NCBI GenBank assembly: GCA_029532625.1
Contig: JARFXM010000007.1
Coordinates: 1,240,001-1,304,000, forward strand
Length of the DNA stretch: 64,000 nt
Origin: Lomentospora prolificans
Taxonomy: Eukaryota; Ascomycota; Sordariomycetes; Microascales; Microascaceae
Reading direction: 5' to 3'
Position numbers and translations under genes: made by a program. This document shows positions 36,001 through 45,936 of the stretch, in pieces. The stretch's first letter is position 1; every line of letters begins with the position of its first letter. The notes below the pieces were generated by a model. That model was not told the DNA's origin. It saw only the letters and a program-made list of their open reading frames with translations, and did no database searches.

Positions 36001-38414
36001 AGCCATTTCAAGCGACGGAAGCAAATTGACGCTTGGCTGGCAAAGGTGGGAAAGATTCAAGTCGTCACATGGGGCTTAGAACTCCGGGGGAATGGCGCAG
36101 CAGAGCAACCACAGCGCTGCTCCCTCTCCCTCCCCCTCCCCTTTTCCCCTGGCATGGCAGTGGGAAATCGAACTATTATGCCATTAATTTCTCAGTTCGG
36201 CAAGAAGCACTGAACAATGCTGACGGGCTTAATCAAATTGACGCAGAGTTCATGTATGTGGGTAGCAGCATAGAAGGCCATCATCAATCACCACATGCCC
36301 GTACCCCTTTTGTCGACTTCTTTCCGTTGCACTATACATTATTCTGCGAGCTTTCGCTCTTAATGGAGTATGGTGCTATAATTGCTTCCAGTCCTGCTTG
36401 GGTAAGAAGACACCGGCTCGCCCACTTTCCTTGCTCATGCAGCGGGTGGTGGGCGAAGAGCGGACTGGGGAAATTTTTCGGGCCTGGGCTTCTGGATATT
36501 ATGAGACGGCACTGCCCTGTACACCTGCATATAGCCAACATACTCACAAAAACCCTGAGACCCGTTCTGCCAGGGGCAGTTTCACACTTGACGTTGCAGC
36601 GGCAATGCTAAGCACAGGAGAAGTGAGGCTAATAGGATGGTGCGGGCGGTCAGCGCCCCAAGTGTAGTAGACGCAGGCAAGGCTGGCCAGGCACCAGGCC
36701 ACGCGCAGAATATTGGGGAAATGACCTCGTTTCTGAACAGGAGACGCTCACCCAAAAAGGCCACTATTCTCGCCATCACTCGGAGTCCTCGGGGCGCTAG
36801 AGGGGGAAACTAGGGCTATTGCGCTGTAATGAGAGTGGGCACTGTCGAGGACACGGGTCTACTGATGGAGTTCCCGAGTCACACATTTGAACACAGGTTA
36901 GCTTCAGGCAGCAAGACAGCGGCCGATACGCACAAGATATCCACCAATTTCATCATTTCCACTATCGCGTACAATGTGCAATATTGTGTCGAGGAACAAC
37001 CGACAACAGGCGGCCAGGCTATCACAGAACAACGCATCGAATCAATGATGGCACTCGGTTGTCTAACCCAGCGAGTGTTTGGGGACACCCCTTGGTCCCA
37101 ATCTACCGAACTGGATCCAGGAGTTCGTCCACTCATTGCCAGCCAGTGTATTAGGTGGTGCCCATGACTTCCACTCCCACCCGCTGTAATTCGGAGGAGA
37201 GACCCGTAGGGAATTAGTGCCTTTTCATGCACTGGCTCTGCTCCATCATGGTCACTCTCCTGTGGCTGCCGCCAGCCTGTAGGCTGTTATTGTTTTCTTG
37301 TGCGGGCTCTCCTTCCTTCCTCCAGCCCAGGAACTGGACAGCCGACCCAAAAACACCCCATGTGGCGACTGGCTGCCTTGCACAGTCTGAGATACGGAGT
37401 ACCTGGCTTTCAAGGTGGCACAAGAGTTGTCCCAAGGACTTCGCTAGTTCATCCTGGGACTAGGGGAAAAGCGGTGGACCAATAGGATAGCGGTGGCAAG
37501 CCGAGACCCACGCACATTGCGTCTCATGGCCACTGTCTGATTCGTCAAGAGAGGGCCACCTGTGCACTTGGACCTCCTCATCGCTCCTCGTTCTCCATTG
37601 CTCGAAGCAATCCCACCCTAGTCTATCTGGTCCAATCGCCTGCGTCTGCCAAAATTTTAGCGTCACTGGCACCATCCACTTGCCACCTATCTCGCATGTA
37701 CTCCGTCCCTGTTATTCTCACACGGTCTCAACAACTTACTTGCATACTCAGCACGGAGTACTTTGCGTTTGTACTCCCTGGTTATGGACAAGGGGGGTAC
37801 GTTCTGTCCGTATTGTGCGTCCGGTACGTACTCCTGGTACTGTGCGGACGACTGGGCCTACCCTGACGCTTTCGCCGCTAGTCTCTCTCCTCCTCCTCAC
37901 CCACAGAGCACCTTGTCCAACAAAAACCCGCCGTCGCCATCCCCGTCTGCCCGCGCTTTCTGTCCCAAATTCCTCCCACCTTCTACCTATCTCCCCCACG
38001 ACTTCTTCTTGCACCCAATATTCTTTCTCAAAAAGCATAATTCCACAAAACCTCCCGTCAACCCTCAAAACACTCTCCAAACCGAAAGACTTCATTTGTG
38101 TTCTTTTGCTCAAGCTTACGATAATTCATTTTCCTCCTTTTGCGATCAAGCGCGAACTTGGAAGACTTCCCTTGCTTCGTTCTACAGCTGAGCTCACCGA
38201 TCTTTTCCCGGTTTCCTCGGGTCACCCGCCAAAAAGCCCCCCTCAATTGTTTGTGTTTCAAAGCTGGATTTTCCTGCTTCGACTTCAAACCACAACTCTG
38301 CAACGAGCAAGAACAGGCAATCATCATCGTAATAGACTTGGGAAGATAGGCAATTTTGCTCTCTTCCTCGAACGATTGTTTTATACAACATCAGATCCCG
38401 CAAATTGAGCCATT
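30007..38414. other. 8.4-kb gene-free stretch
   Basis: Both strands carry only open frames below about 245 codons, overlapping each other in several frames, with compositions that look like translated non-coding DNA. I looked for spliced gene models, tRNA T-arms and 5S rRNA and found none. The last ~700 bp before the ATG at 38415 are pyrimidine-rich and include repeated TACTCC/GTACTC words (around 37740-37840), consistent with a long promoter and leader of the downstream gene. I cannot exclude a non-coding RNA or a very divergent gene. Confidence 0.6.
35374..35441. repeat. Inverted repeat with 10-bp perfect outer arms
   Basis: TCCTCGACAC at 35374-35383 is the exact reverse complement of GTGTCGAGGA at 35432-35441. 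Just inside, CGGAG and CTCCG can extend the stem after a 7-nt bulge. It could form a stem-loop of about 68 nt. It lies in the gene-free stretch with no known element around it. Confidence 0.7.
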
Positions 38415-39047
38415 ATGTCTGCATACTATTACGGCGCGCATCACGCACACCCAACTGCTACGGCTCCCAACTCACAGAACCACCATGGCAGGAATCGCAG
38501 GGCACCTAGGCTATCGATGTCGCAAAATGCCAATCGGCAATACAGGACGGTCCGAAGCCTCAAGGAACTCTCCGACTCTACTGCCCTAATGACGTTCCGT
38601 ACTCGGTTCGAGGCCACCCGGTCTTTCGATCTAGAGGACGACATGGAGTTCTGCCCCGGTCTGCTGACGGATAGCGATGTGAGTGATTACAGCGGGTCGA
38701 CCTCTTCTCGGTCATCCAGCCCAACTAACTGGCCTCATCAGCTGGTGTCCATCCACAGCGCCTCTGAACGCTCCTCCCTCGCTAGTGGCTCTCCTGAGTC
38801 CTCTCCCACCCAACAACCCCAAACGGTCGCCCCTCCGGCCTTCTCTCTCAACTCATCCTCACCCTCTTTCGTCCCTCCCGCCTTCCAGAGCCAACAGTCA
38901 AGCCTCAAGTTGCACCAGCCTGCAGCCACCCGAGGTCGCAATGCTATTCCCATTGTCAACCCACTCACCGGTGCTACCATGAGCAGCCCGCCTCCTTCCG
39001 TCTCTCCGGCTCGGATGCAGCAGATTTCCATTGGGCGGCGTTGGTAA
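38415..39047 (+). CDS. Ser/Pro-rich protein of unknown function
   Basis: A single-exon frame of 210 residues from ATG 38415. The N-terminus is His/Asn/Gln-rich. A more ordered-looking block at about residues 30-85 contains RAPRLSMSQNANRQYRTVRS, LKELSDSTALMTFRTRFEA and SFDLEDDMEFCPGLLTDSDV. After that the protein is Ser/Pro-rich and probably disordered. I do not recognise a named family, but this central block looks like that of widely conserved fungal hypotheticals. The very long upstream region and leader resemble those of developmental or nutritional regulators. The stop overlaps a possible GTAAGC donor (TTG|GTAAGC at 39043), so a spliced continuation is possible, though no clear next exon was found. 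Confidence 0.75.
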   Translation: MSAYYYGAHHAHPTATAPNSQNHHGRNRRAPRLSMSQNANRQYRTVRSLKELSDSTALMTFRTRFEATRSFDLEDDMEFCPGLLTDSDVSDYSGSTSSRSSSPTNWPHQLVSIHSASERSSLASGSPESSPTQQPQTVAPPAFSLNSSSPSFVPPAFQSQQSSLKLHQPAATRGRNAIPIVNPLTGATMSSPPPSVSPARMQQISIGRRW

Positions 39048-41237
39048 GCCGTCATCTCGTCATCTTCCGTGACCCGGGAGCCGTGATGGGGATTATGCGC
39101 GAACCCTTTGCCGTTATAATGTGATGTCACGAGAATTGGAAACTTTTTTTTTTCTTTTTTATTCTCTACCTGTGCTCATCCTGGTTGAGAGAAGCAACCG
39201 TCATCTTGGCTGGCACCGACGACTAAATCTGGCCGACTTGCACAATTCTGGAACGACTAAAAAGAGACGGCAAGAATTGGATGATCGATAAACTGTATAC
39301 TGCCCCTGGGGTTGGTGTCTCTAGACACCTTTCCCTTCTCTCTCTTTCTCTCTCTCTCCTATATCTCGTCTTTCTCTCCGTCCTTCTCTCCCCCACCGAC
39401 ATATCCTAGCGCTTTCAGCACCACGGGTTCCTCGGCTCCTAAATCAACCGTTCGGACGAATATCCTCTCATCTCGACTTGTACAAACAACCTTTGGTCAT
39501 TTCGACACAATACCCCGTTTAACCAACACGGAAAGGATCCACCGTTCAGAGGTTGATACCCCTTCGGCTCAGCATCATTTATCGATTCCCCCATACTCTT
39601 CGGTATCACCGCCGATACCTTGTTTCTTATACTTATACTTCCGCGATTTTGTTATTTGGGCCCTTTCGGCATCATTATACCAGGAGACGTCGGTGTTTTA
39701 TCGGTCCCGAAAGATGAGGTTTATCATTCCGGTTTTCTCTCAATCATGGTATGAACAGGCGTTTTTCAACAACGGGGGCGGTTTTGCGTTAATCGGCATT
39801 GCATCAGGTTGTTGCGACAACCCTTTACGGCGGAGTTCTCGGCTTGGTTCGGTATATATTCTACCTCTGATTCGTCATTCGCGACTTTCATAATCTCCAT
39901 CGCGCGTCCTCGGTACTCTATTTTGTTATATCACGGAAGCGCGGTCGACTGCTTTATCGTTGCGAGCGGGATACAAAATCTCGGGCTGTTCCATCATGGT
40001 CACAAGTTTTTTCATCACGGGTCCACGACATCATTCACAAAGAAAAAGAGGAGGCTTTTTTATAACTGGACATATAGAGAATGACTTTCTGGTCTTTCTT
40101 TCTTGTTGTTTAACTTTTTGACACAACTGTTATTGGAAGCGGGCAAAGGGGAGCACTTGGGAGCAACACACTGGGAGCAGCTGCTTTTTTTTTTTACTAT
40201 TATTACTGGGTGTTACTTATCCGCTCTGGGTCTATTCATGGGAAATATCACTTGTTTGGGCGGCGGTTGGCAAAGACATGAGAAAGGCGGGAAGCAATTG
40301 TTTTGCGAAGTGTATGTCCATAGTCTGGGCCAAATTGGGGCCATCGGTACTGGGAATAGGGGAGTTGGGTTGACGGCTTTGCTGCTAAGATGCCCCTGCT
40401 TTTGCAATGCAATGGATTGTTTACTACTTCAAACCGCTCTCTGTGAAATCTGATGACGGCACCCTCGTATTCGAGATTACTACGAGATACCCTGCGCTTG
40501 CCAAGCGTTTGAACATGTGTTGCCAGCCTCTTGTGTATTAAAATGTTGAAGGCAATGGTGAAGGAGACGTTTGGCGTGGGGCAGAGTTTGATATATGGAC
40601 AGAACTATAAGGCCCTGATTGAATATAATACTAAGAGGAAGCTTCCGAATTGAATCTTGTACAATGCGCCAAATCCTTAATATTCAATCGAGGTGTTGTT
40701 GGAGACGGACATCAGATGTTTTGCGAATACTAGCCAGCTTACCTTTGACACCGATGGCCGTCATGGCTAACGCCACTATATTAAATAGATGCGGAAAATG
40801 GAAATCCTCAGATATCCCCTTATATGAAGAGTAAATCATCGAGTGATGGTCGTCTCTCGGGAATTATTTTAAGAGGATATTATATCTAGATAACTCTTAC
40901 GTCCATACGAGTCGTTAGAATGGATGAGCGCAAGGCGAAAGACGATGGGAAGCCGTTTCCCCAGGACTGTTGACCCCATCACAAACGACACACGTCGAAG
41001 GGATGGATTCGGGATCTGTGAAAAGTTTCCTTCCAAGATATGAAACCGGGTCCCATGTGCCATGTCCGTGTTGGAGAAAACTGTATTATCAGTTGCTTCG
41101 TTGGTGGGTGCTTTGGTTAGACTGATATGGACCGTTGTGGTATCCCTGCGTGCTTCTATCGCCAAAGCGTATTCGGGAGAGATTCATCGAGCGCGACTGG
41201 AAAAAGCTGAGCATAATGGCGCAGTATAGGAAAGTAA
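39048..41237. other. Non-coding region downstream of the Ser/Pro-rich gene
   Basis: A 194-codon open frame at 39312-39893 overlaps a TC microsatellite-like tract (about 39330-39395) and is Ser/Phe-rich without domain features. I read it as 3' untranslated or intergenic DNA. A poly-T tract lies near 40186-40195. Nothing else is supported. Confidence 0.55.
39330..39395 (+). repeat. Pyrimidine (CT) tract
   Basis: The tract is almost entirely C and T with repeated CTCTCT units, broken by a short ATATCTCGTC interruption. It resembles pyrimidine-rich promoter or leader sequence of fungi, but no gene start follows closely. Confidence 0.7.
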
Positions 41238-42000
41238 ATGGCAGCGATGTATCGTTATCAACGGGGCTAGGTACGTCGAGTATTCAATAGTGTATTACCT
41301 TCATCCTACTCTACATCGACCATCATAGGATCTAGCTCGGATATCGGAGCAGCACTCGTACAAGGGTACGCATCGCCAGACGCTCATGTCCTCCCAAATC
41401 GCCCGAGATCTATCCCGGTTCAGCGAAATAAGCGCCCAGGCAGAAGAACGACGTGCCACAACCAGAATCCACCTCCTCGACTTCCTCGACGCCGGAGATC
41501 TCCCCATACTCAGCGAGCTCCTCTCCGAAAGACAGACGCGGACGCCGGCGGCGTCGACGTGGCGATCTCCTGCACGAGCATCACGGCTCCACCGGTCCGA
41601 AGCCCTCGACCAGGAGAAGGGTGGGCCGTGGAGTCCAACCGTCACAGCTCGCATGCTCCGGGCGAACGTCTCTGCCGCGCAGACTTTTCTGCCCTCACGG
41701 CGTGGGAGCTCATCGCCAACACCGGCGGCACACTGAACCTACGTCGTCCCTCTCGAGCTGGCCGAACCTGAAAATCATCATCCTGGCCTCCTCGTCGTCC
41801 TTCTTCACGCCTGGTCACCTTTTGTCCTTTATCGCTCGACTAAGCCTTACATCTATGTCCTCGGGCAGAATCTACAGGTCGCATCGGCGCCGCATGGGAT
41901 AAATGTCACCACCGTATGTCTGGGCTTTATGGAGACGGGGACGATGAGGATCATGTAGGAGGCAGGTGCTAGGGTACCGAATATGGCACTGGGGGATCCG
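41238..42000 (+). pseudogene. Decayed short-chain dehydrogenase/reductase (SDR)
   Basis: SDR landmarks occur in the correct order but in changing frames. CIVINGAS (41246-41270) continues, after a well-formed 65-bp intron (41271-41335, GTACGT...CTAG), as SDIGAALVQGY: the nucleotide-binding motif. Then come IARDLSRFSE (next frame, from about 41395), DVAISCTSITAPP (another frame, from about 41550), LKIIILASSSSFFTPG with the catalytic serine region (third frame, about 41770-41815), and LYRSTKPYIYVLG with the YxxxK catalytic pair (41830-41844). The last part, INVTTVCLGFMETGTM, ends at a TAG soon after. At least four frame changes, no ATG in the first frame and an early stop make this a pseudogene. 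The original substrate is unknown. Confidence 0.8.
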
Positions 42001-43240
42001 AAGAAGCTGACGACTAAGATTCGGAGGAAGAGTGAGAGTGATGGGGATGCTGTATGTCGGGCAGCTCTGGCTTTGGGGGGTATATGTGGGGAGGGGAATG
42101 AAACTGTTGGTAGAGGCGTTGAGCGAGTGGGTTGCGGTTCTTCCGAGGGGGAGAGGGCGGACACTGAGTTGAGGGCGAGGTCATAGAATGGAGATATTTG
42201 ACCAGAGGGTAGCCAAGCTTGTGGGTAGGCGCTACATGAGTGCTGGCAGCGAGTTGTTCTCGGACTAACAAGTTGAGAGAACCGAGGATAGCCAAGGTTC
42301 CTACTATTTCACGACCGTTGTATATAGATCATGGAGAATTTCGAGCGATTACAGTGTTCGTCTGGCCATGCCCCTCACAGAATTACCGCCGCTTGGAAGG
42401 CGTTACAAGATAAACACCTCGCTCAAGGGAATGCGCTGGTATAGTTGCTAGGGTTCCGTTGCCACGAATATTGCGAAAGTACATTTGCCGGCCTCATGTG
42501 GTTTGCTTTCTCCCGTGGCCCGTTCCTGGATGTCAACCTGAGCCCTCGAGTTCCTGAGCAGTCTGCCCAATTAAGGGACCGATGATTATCATGTTGTGCG
42601 AGCTGCATGATGCCATCCTTGTTGACGAGTCGAGGACAGCCTTAGTCATCATCAAGTCCGCCATGTTCGGGACCGATTTAGAAGTTGCAAGGTTGGATGA
42701 TAGAGAATATCAAAGTTCCACATTTGCGGGGAGTGACCAAGAATACAAAGCAAAATTACATCTTCATCTGGATCTGAAGTTGCAGATACCCCGCTTCAGA
42801 TACAAGCATTTACCGCGGTTCTCTGCAAATCAAGAGGCATTAGGGTGCAGTATCGCCAGGGAATGCGGAGCCAGCGCTGGGTGAGCGTTGAGCAGTTGCG
42901 GCCGGAATAACCTGACGTGTATCAGTAGATGCTGATCATGATGTGACGTCAGTGGTGGAGCTCAACCCACAATCACCCATCGCAGCTTGAGCTCGCTGAT
43001 ACGGAACAGGGTATGACGAGAAGGGAGGTAATTCTTGATTGACAGGCCCAAATGGCTTTTCGCGGGCTCCTGTTCTCTCTAGGCCAATCGATAGATATAT
43101 AATTGTTTTCGAGCAGGTGTTCCTTCCTTTTCCCCTTACATCTCATATATTATACATCTACCTTTTCCAAGATCTACACCTTTCACCATCAGATTTCACC
43201 ATCTTCCATCTCGAGAGACATTCTACAACCCGAAAACATC
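42001..43240. other. Region between the SDR pseudogene and the small mitochondrial gene
   Basis: The first ~180 bp may be the decayed C-terminal end of the SDR. Beyond that only short frames without features are present, plus the CRE palindrome at 42944-42951. The last 150 bp form the pyrimidine-rich leader of the gene at 43241. Confidence 0.5.
42944..42951. promoter_or_regulatory. Perfect CRE palindrome TGACGTCA
   Basis: The octamer TGACGTCA is the full consensus site for ATF/CREB-type bZIP factors. It lies 290 bp upstream of the ATG at 43241 and is the kind of site bound by stress- or cAMP-responsive factors in fungi. An 8-mer can arise by chance in this length of DNA. Confidence 0.45.
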
Positions 43241-43676
43241 ATGGTTTCCAGGCTAGCTCTCCGCAGTTTGAGGTCGCGAGGCCCCGCCGTTGCCTTCCAG
43301 GCCAGGGCCACCTACGCTACCGCCGGCACCCACGGTTCGTTAGGTCTCCGCTCAGTTTGGAATTGATTCAAGCGTTGCTATCGGTGTCAAGCCTCAACAT
43401 GCTGATGAGATTCCTTTTATAGGCAAGAACCCCAAGAACACCCCCGAGGGCTATGAGCCACCCCCGGGCAAGAAGGGTCACGACCAGTGGATGCCTTCTC
43501 TCGCCAGCGCCAGCGAGGAGGCCGTAAAGGCGGATCGGGAGGACTTTGGCGGAAACGAGGACCTACAACAGTATTCCAAGAAGGTCACAGAGGAACTCAA
43601 GCACACGAAAAACAAGCAGCCCAAGGATGCACTCTGGAGAAAGGTGTCTGGTGATTCCACAAAGACTGAGGGCTAA
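43241..43676 (+). CDS. Small conserved-looking protein with a mitochondrial-type presequence
   Basis: Two exons (43241-43334, 43423-43676) encode 115 residues; the 88-bp intron (GTTCGT...ATAG) joins in phase 1. The N-terminus MVSRLALRSLRSRGPAVAFQ is rich in Arg, Ser and Ala, lacks acidic residues, and ends near ARATYAT, a typical matrix-targeting presequence. The mature part is short, charged and hydrophilic (GKNPKNTPEGYEPPPGKKGH, EEAVKADREDFGGNEDLQQY), with no transmembrane segment. I do not recognise the family. The clean intron, start context and the leader before the ATG support a real gene. Confidence 0.8.
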
Positions 43677-44541
43677 AGCTGGTAGGAGGGGAAAACACAC
43701 AGCGGGTGATTAAAGGGTTGAGCGATGAGTCGATTCGAAACCAATGGTTTGCCGTCCAACATAGGTTGTAAATCATCACGAAAACGACATTCGAGCTTCT
43801 CAACTGCTAAGCATGCTCGCAAGCCATCATTTCATTTGGCAAAGGGAGATATTGGCCAGACAAATGGTACAAAAGGGAGGTGTTTACTCGAATGGATGAA
43901 CTGTACAATGTAATAGAATATGAACCCGACAGTCTCAAAATAAACCACGATAATTCTTGGGATACATTTTGGGAATCTGCAAGCTTCCGTTTCTCTCTAT
44001 CACCAGATACTCTGGCTAAAGTCCGACCAATAATTACCCACACGTGCTGCCATGCGGTTTGATAGATGACGTAATCCGCCTATTCCACATGCGGAGGCTG
44101 CTACATTTCGTGCTCCGCATTCGAGTTGCAGGCTCAGATCCATGGATCCTTCCACCGGCCGGTCCGCACTGCGCCCTGGCGGAGAGCCTCTCTCACTGTA
44201 TCCTACCGCATAGGCTGCCCCTTGGAATCCCAGGAACCAACCTCAGCGCCCTTTACTCGCCACCGCCCGTCCAACCCGCTCTTCCATCTCGTCCTTTTAC
44301 CTTTTTTTAATATTTCGCAGCCCTCAAAGCCCCTGGATTCCCCCCCCCCCCCTAGTTGACCTAGATTTTGAAAGGCCTTTGGAGCGGCTGCTTTCCCTTT
44401 CTGTTTAGTTTTTGAACGTGCGACCCCTTCGGTTTGTTTCCGCCGCACCCCGTCTCGAGACGACGCCTCCTTCTTCGACGACGATTTTAGATCGTCCACA
44501 TCTCACCCCTTGTATATAGAGACACAAAATAGCGGCCTAAG
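43677..44541. other. Intergenic region before the syntaxin-8-like gene
   Basis: This contains a TGACGTAA half-CRE-like site near 44067 and a 12-C run at about 44341-44352 in the leader of the SNARE gene. There is no coding signal. Confidence 0.5.
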
Positions 44542-45481
44542 ATGTCTAAACCGAACCAACTCTTCCTTCTGGCTGACCACATCAAGCTCTCCCTGCTAGA
44601 GCGCCAGCGCGCCCAATCGCTGAACCTCGAGAGTGCTTCCCAGGACGGACGCATCTCCCGGTCGCTAGAGCAGTTCAGGGACGGACTAGATGCGTTGAAG
44701 GAGGAGGAGCAGAGGCTCAGAGACAAGGGCGACGAAGAGTGAGTTTCTAGATTCCTCCCGCGACGATTGGACCGCCCCACCCCAACCACGCGGCACCCCC
44801 AAAGGAAAAAGTCCTGACAATGGGAAATATCTGGGATCATGCTGACCTTTACTCCCTCTCAGCGCTGCCCTCAACATCTCCGACTCCCTTCCCTCCCTCC
44901 AGAAGCAACTCGACGACCTAACCTCCCAATTCCACGGCTTCACCTCCGCCTCCACAACCTCCACCCTCACACACCCAAACGACCCCTCCCTCGCCTCCGA
45001 CTTCACCCATGCAACCACCGTTCCAGCCGCCCGACCCTCCAACAAATCCTCTCCCCCCGCCCACAAGTCTGTCCGCTTCTCCGACACCCCCGCTGATGAC
45101 CCTTCCATCGAGCTCTTCTCCCGCTACCGCGATGACCCGGACCCGGAGCTCTCGGCTGTCGAGAGGGCCGAGGGCATGTCCAACGAGCAGATCCACGCCT
45201 ATCACTCCAGCGTCCTCGACGAGCAGGATGAACAGCTCGATAGGTTGGGTGAGACCATCGGCCGGCAGAGGGAGCTGAGTATGAGGATGGGGGATGAGCT
45301 CGAGGCTCAGGTTGAGATGCTGGATGAGACCGATGTCATGGTTGATAGGCACCAGAGCAGGCTAGACAGGGCGTCGAGATCTCTGGGGAGGGTTGCGAGG
45401 AGTTCTGGGGAGACCAGGCAGATGGCCGCTATCATTATCATCATCATCATCTTGGTGTTGCTCATCATCATTCTGAAGTAA
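44542..45481 (+). CDS. Syntaxin-8-like Qc-SNARE
   Basis: Two exons (44542-44738, 44863-45481) encode 271 residues; the intron is 124 bp (GTGAGT...TCAG). The N-terminal MSKPNQLFLLADHIKLSLLE and heptad-like region form a putative N-terminal helix bundle. A disordered Ser/Pro-rich middle is followed by the SNARE motif at about residues 195-250 (DEQDEQLDRLGETIGRQREL ... DRHQSRLDRASRSLGRVAR), with the central glutamine in GRQREL or MVDRHQ alignment. The C-terminal anchor is almost pure Ile/Leu/Val (QMAAIIIIIIILVLLIIILK), encoded by an ATC/ATT repeat. Syntaxin 8 works in endosome and vacuole fusion, as does the HOPS subunit VPS39 encoded 4 kb away; the proximity may be accidental. Confidence 0.88.
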
Positions 45482-45936
45482 AGGATAGTTGATTGTGTGG
45501 CGCCCCTTCTTTTCAGCTGGCGGTGTATATTTGCGGGTGCGTGAAACCATACCCGCATCGCTTTTTTCTTTCATCTACTTTTGTTTGTAATTGAACAATT
45601 CAAAGGGGCTCGCTTCGTTGAGAGCACTACGGAACGGTACTTTGATCGCATGGAACAGGGAAGTTCTTACAGGCGCTGGCGGCGTTGTTTAGCTATACTG
45701 AGAAAATACACACGTTCTTTTGTTGTCCTTGAATCCCATTGCTCCTGCCCACCTTCTACCCCATCTTACCCGAGAAGGGGCCCTTGTGTGTCCCAATATC
45801 TAACTATACAGCGAAGCTTGGCTATCAGCCGAGCGGCGCGGTCGGGCAGCCCAAGGCCTCGACTAATTCCGGGGGGGGGCCGGGTTATCAATATTTACTC
45901 CCTTTATACTCCATGAAACACAACCTCAACATGCTG
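45482..45936. other. Convergent 3' region
   Basis: The 3' ends of the syntaxin-8-like and AMA1-like genes face each other here. I see no coding or structural signal other than a G-run near 45880. Confidence 0.5.

Noticed and set aside
36033..36611. 192-codon plus-strand open frame in the gene-free stretch
   Set aside because: No signal peptide, domain or codon bias; it overlaps other frames and lacks conserved-looking blocks.
37680..38408. 242-codon plus-strand open frame just before 38415
   Set aside because: It lies in the pyrimidine-rich leader and reads as Ser/Pro/Leu/His-rich filler, typical of translated CT-rich DNA.
39312..39893. 194-codon plus-strand open frame after the Ser/Pro-rich gene
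   Set aside because: It begins within a CT microsatellite and is Ser/Phe-rich with no conserved features.
40869..41165. 98-codon minus-strand open frame
   Set aside because: It starts at a non-ATG codon; a GTAAGA donor near its end is suggestive, but I could find no partner exon or family.
44341..44352. 12-C run before the syntaxin-8-like gene
   Set aside because: A simple homopolymer in the leader; it does not interrupt coding sequence and has no pairing partner nearby.
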